Source: Bryobacterales bacterium
GTDB taxonomy: Bacteria > Acidobacteriota > Terriglobia > Bryobacterales > UBA6623
Reading direction: 5' to 3'
Assembly (NCBI GenBank): GCA_026713545.1
Contig: JAPOOG010000150.1
Location: 62,001-126,000, forward strand
DNA: 64,000 nt
Part shown: positions 62,214 to 64,000 of the stretch, in pieces
Layout: every line of letters starts with the position of its first letter
Numbering within the stretch: position 1 is the stretch's first letter
Made by a program: the position numbers and the translations under genes
The notes under the pieces: generated by a model
The model's database searches: none
The model's input: the letters and a program-made list of their open reading frames with translations, nothing else
What the model was told of the DNA's origin: nothing

Positions 62214-63584
62214 CTACTGCAAGATCCGGAAACCGTGAAACGCTGGTGCGGCTTCCTTAGCGACCAACTCGCCCACAAGCGAATTCGGTCCCGAGCCGGT
62301 GACGCGCACCCGACAGTATGAACCCCTCAGTTCCGACAAATCAGCCCGTGGGGCGGAAAAGTTGAGCACTCGATTCTGCGTCGTTCTGCCAATCCACTGC
62401 CCCGATCTTTCGCGCCTGCCTTCGACAAGCACTTCTACTTCGCGTCCGATCAGGGCGGAGTTGCGGCGAAGTTGAATGCGGCGCTGCTTCTCCTGGAGTA
62501 GCGCAAGGCGGCGCGATTTCTCGGCGTCTGGAATGGCGTCTTGGTAGTTCGCCGCGGGCGTCCCTGCGCGCGGCGAGTACTTGAAGGAGAAGATCGAGTC
62601 GTATTCGACTTCATCCAGCAGCGACAGCGTCTGTTCGAAATCCTCCTCGGTCTCACCCGGGAAGCCGACGATGATGTCGGTGCCGATGGCGATATCTCTT
62701 CGAGCGTGCTTCACCAGCCGGATGCATTCCAGATATTCCTCGCGTTGGTACTCGCGCTCCATCCGCGCCAGCACTCGGTTGGAGCCTGATTGCACGGGCA
62801 GGTGCACCTGATCACAGAGGACGGGATTGTCATCGATCGCCTCGATGATCTCAGGCGTGAAGTCTCGAGGATGGGATGTCGTGAAGCGCACCCGACGAAT
62901 TCCGGAAACACGGCCAACAGCCGCTAGGAGTTGAGCGAAGTCCATGCCCGATGCCGAGGGATCGTAGTAGCTGTTCACGTTCTGACCCAGGAGCTGAATC
63001 TCGCTGTAGCCCGGGGCGGCGAGCCGCTCCGCCTCTTCGAGAACGCTCCAGCTCGAACGGCTGCGTTCCGGTCCTCGTGTGAACGGAACGACGCAGTAGG
63101 AGCAGTGCTTGTCACAACCCTCGATGATCGTGATGAACGCTTTATAGGGGTTGTCACGTCGCGTGAGCGGAGTCTCGAAGGTGTCGTCGGTGTCGAGTCG
63201 CAAGCCTTCCACCCGTTGCTCGCCTGCCTCGACCCGGTCCAGAAGCGCGGGCAGGTCGTTGTAGCTGGCAGAGCCACAAACGAGGCTCACGTGCGGAGCC
63301 TGATCGAAGATTTCCGTGCCCTTGTGCTGGGCGACACAACCGAGAACACCAAAAATCTTACCCGCAGCCTTCTGCTTCTTGAAGTTGGCCAGCCGGCAGA
63401 AGACCTTTTGCTCCGCCTTGTCGCGGATACTGCACGTGTTGTAGAGGACGAGCCCCGCTTGTTCAACCGCATGAACCTGCTGATAGCCCTTTTGAATCAG
63501 TGTTCCACGCACTTTCTCGCTGTCATGAACGTTCATCTGACAGCCGAAAGTCTCGATGTAAAAAGTCTTCGAGGACACGCTCAA
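62214..63584 (-). CDS. miaB: tRNA-2-methylthio-N6-dimethylallyladenosine synthase
   Basis: MiaB adds the methylthio group to i6A37 of tRNAs reading UNN codons. The 456-residue protein has the N-terminal UPF0004 cluster cysteines (ETFGCQMNVHDSE; YNTCSIRDKAEQK; FGVLGCVAQ), the radical SAM motif EGCDKHCSYCVVPFTRG, LLGQNVNSYYDP, and a C-terminal TRAM domain (EVEVLVEGRRERSGQWIGRTTQNRVLNF). All six cluster cysteines are present. It is followed by the BFN gene and preceded by an unrecognised gene on the same strand. Confidence 0.96.
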   Translation of the reverse strand: MSVSSKTFYIETFGCQMNVHDSEKVRGTLIQKGYQQVHAVEQAGLVLYNTCSIRDKAEQKVFCRLANFKKQKAAGKIFGVLGCVAQHKGTEIFDQAPHVSLVCGSASYNDLPALLDRVEAGEQRVEGLRLDTDDTFETPLTRRDNPYKAFITIIEGCDKHCSYCVVPFTRGPERSRSSWSVLEEAERLAAPGYSEIQLLGQNVNSYYDPSASGMDFAQLLAAVGRVSGIRRVRFTTSHPRDFTPEIIEAIDDNPVLCDQVHLPVQSGSNRVLARMEREYQREEYLECIRLVKHARRDIAIGTDIIVGFPGETEEDFEQTLSLLDEVEYDSIFSFKYSPRAGTPAANYQDAIPDAEKSRRLALLQEKQRRIQLRRNSALIGREVEVLVEGRRERSGQWIGRTTQNRVLNFSAPRADLSELRGSYCRVRVTGSGPNSLVGELVAKEAAPAFHGFRILQ

Positions 63585-63636
63585 TCCGATGATCCCCAGT
63601 ATAGCAATCGGCTTCAGAGCCGCCCTGCAGCGCTCA

Positions 63637-63996
63637 TCAGCGTGTCAGATAGTAGCTGAGCGCTCGCAGATTGTCCGCGAACGTACTGGATCGGATCACC
63701 TTTTCCGGGGGTGGGATGTCCCCCGGGTAGACCCGCAGATACTCGTCTTCCTTGATGCGATGGACGGCGTCGCCGATAGTGACGGTCATGTCCTCGGCGG
63801 CGAACAGTTGCAACACCTGATCCGTCGGATCGATGACTCCTTCTTCAACCCAAGCGCCCCGATCGCTCAACGACGACAAAGCGGCGGCAGCGCGGTCGCG
63901 AATATCCACTTCGGCAGGCTCATCGCCCTCATCCTGATTCCAGGGTGAAAGACCGCTCAAGCGGTCGGGACGCCTGAGTGTCTTTGGGTCGGCCAC
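63637..63996 (-). CDS. Unrecognised protein, start uncertain at window edge
   Basis: From a GTG at 63996 the frame encodes 119 residues; it stays open to the window end, so the true start may lie outside. The sequence is acidic at the N-terminus (NQDEGDEPAEVDIRDRAAAAL) and holds VIDPTDQVLQLFAAEDMTVTIGDAVHRIKEDEYLRVYPGDIPPPEK, with alternating beta-type segments. I do not recognise a family; there is no signal or membrane segment in the visible part. It ends 53 bp before miaB and may be co-transcribed with it. Confidence 0.6.
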   Translation of the reverse strand: MADPKTLRRPDRLSGLSPWNQDEGDEPAEVDIRDRAAAALSSLSDRGAWVEEGVIDPTDQVLQLFAAEDMTVTIGDAVHRIKEDEYLRVYPGDIPPPEKVIRSSTFADNLRALSYYLTR

Positions 63997-64000
63997 CTTG

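Noticed and set aside
1-64000. CRISPR arrays and complete insertion sequences
   Set aside because: No regularly spaced short repeats and no transposase were seen anywhere; the only dispersed repeats are R1 and R2.

Overview
The window is about 62-65% GC by eye, densely coded on both strands, and reads like an acidobacterium of the Solibacter/Bryobacter group (order Bryobacterales). The evidence is a very large secreted NHL-repeat protein ending in the Solibacter-type C-terminal domain (GEVITLFGTGLG), carboxypeptidase-regulatory-like secreted proteins, DUF1080 and sulfatase genes, many enzymes with Tat-type RR leaders, and a B12-dependent ribonucleotide reductase. This is inference from gene content; no rRNA is present.

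Layout. 0-6.8 kb: a minus-strand operon with two paralogous FMN-dependent alpha-hydroxy-acid oxidases around a lipoprotein, then a plus-strand DUF1080 protein and a degenerate M14/GH105 fusion, and an amino-acid permease. 7-19.6 kb: housekeeping genes (ispG, tRNA-Leu, priA, tsaD) mixed with transporters, a mannonate dehydratase-like enzyme, an AGE-family epimerase and an ArsS-type radical SAM/peroxidase-like pair. 19.7-28.2 kb: a candidate structured RNA, a CbiMNQO-type cobalt/nickel ECF importer, and upstream of it on the same strand a four-gene SPFH operon whose first gene fuses a complete P1B-type metal ATPase to an HflK domain. 28.5-37.5 kb: a DUF2339 membrane protein, transketolase, M20 peptidase and sulfatase. 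38-41.8 kb: ferredoxin and two secreted regulatory-like-domain proteins. 41.8-49.0 kb: a pectin-utilisation island (AraC regulator, two pectate lyases, two DUF1593 genes) bounded by an intact tRNA-Ile2(CAT) and a 47-nt copy of that tRNA's 3' half. 49-64 kb: cupin, giant NHL protein, SelA-like PLP enzyme, propionyl-CoA synthetase, nrdJ with paired NrdR-like boxes, a phosphonoacetate-hydrolase-like phosphodiesterase, a bifunctional-nuclease-family protein, miaB and one unrecognised gene.

The strongest candidate for an undescribed system is the operon at 22.6-28.2 kb: P1B ATPase-HflK fusion, HflC with a nine-histidine cytosolic tail, a second HflK and a small anchored protein, followed by the cobalt/nickel importer genes. 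I infer a metal-export pump built into an SPFH membrane assembly; the substrate is not clear because the usual TM7/TM8 metal-binding residues are replaced. The second is the tRNA-bounded pectin island: both its DUF1593 genes carry apparent single-base deletions, and pieces of leader sequence are duplicated between its genes. Two dispersed intergenic repeat families (R1, about 91 bp, three copies; R2, about 240-258 bp with terminal inverted repeats, two full copies and one truncated) abut stop codons in several places.
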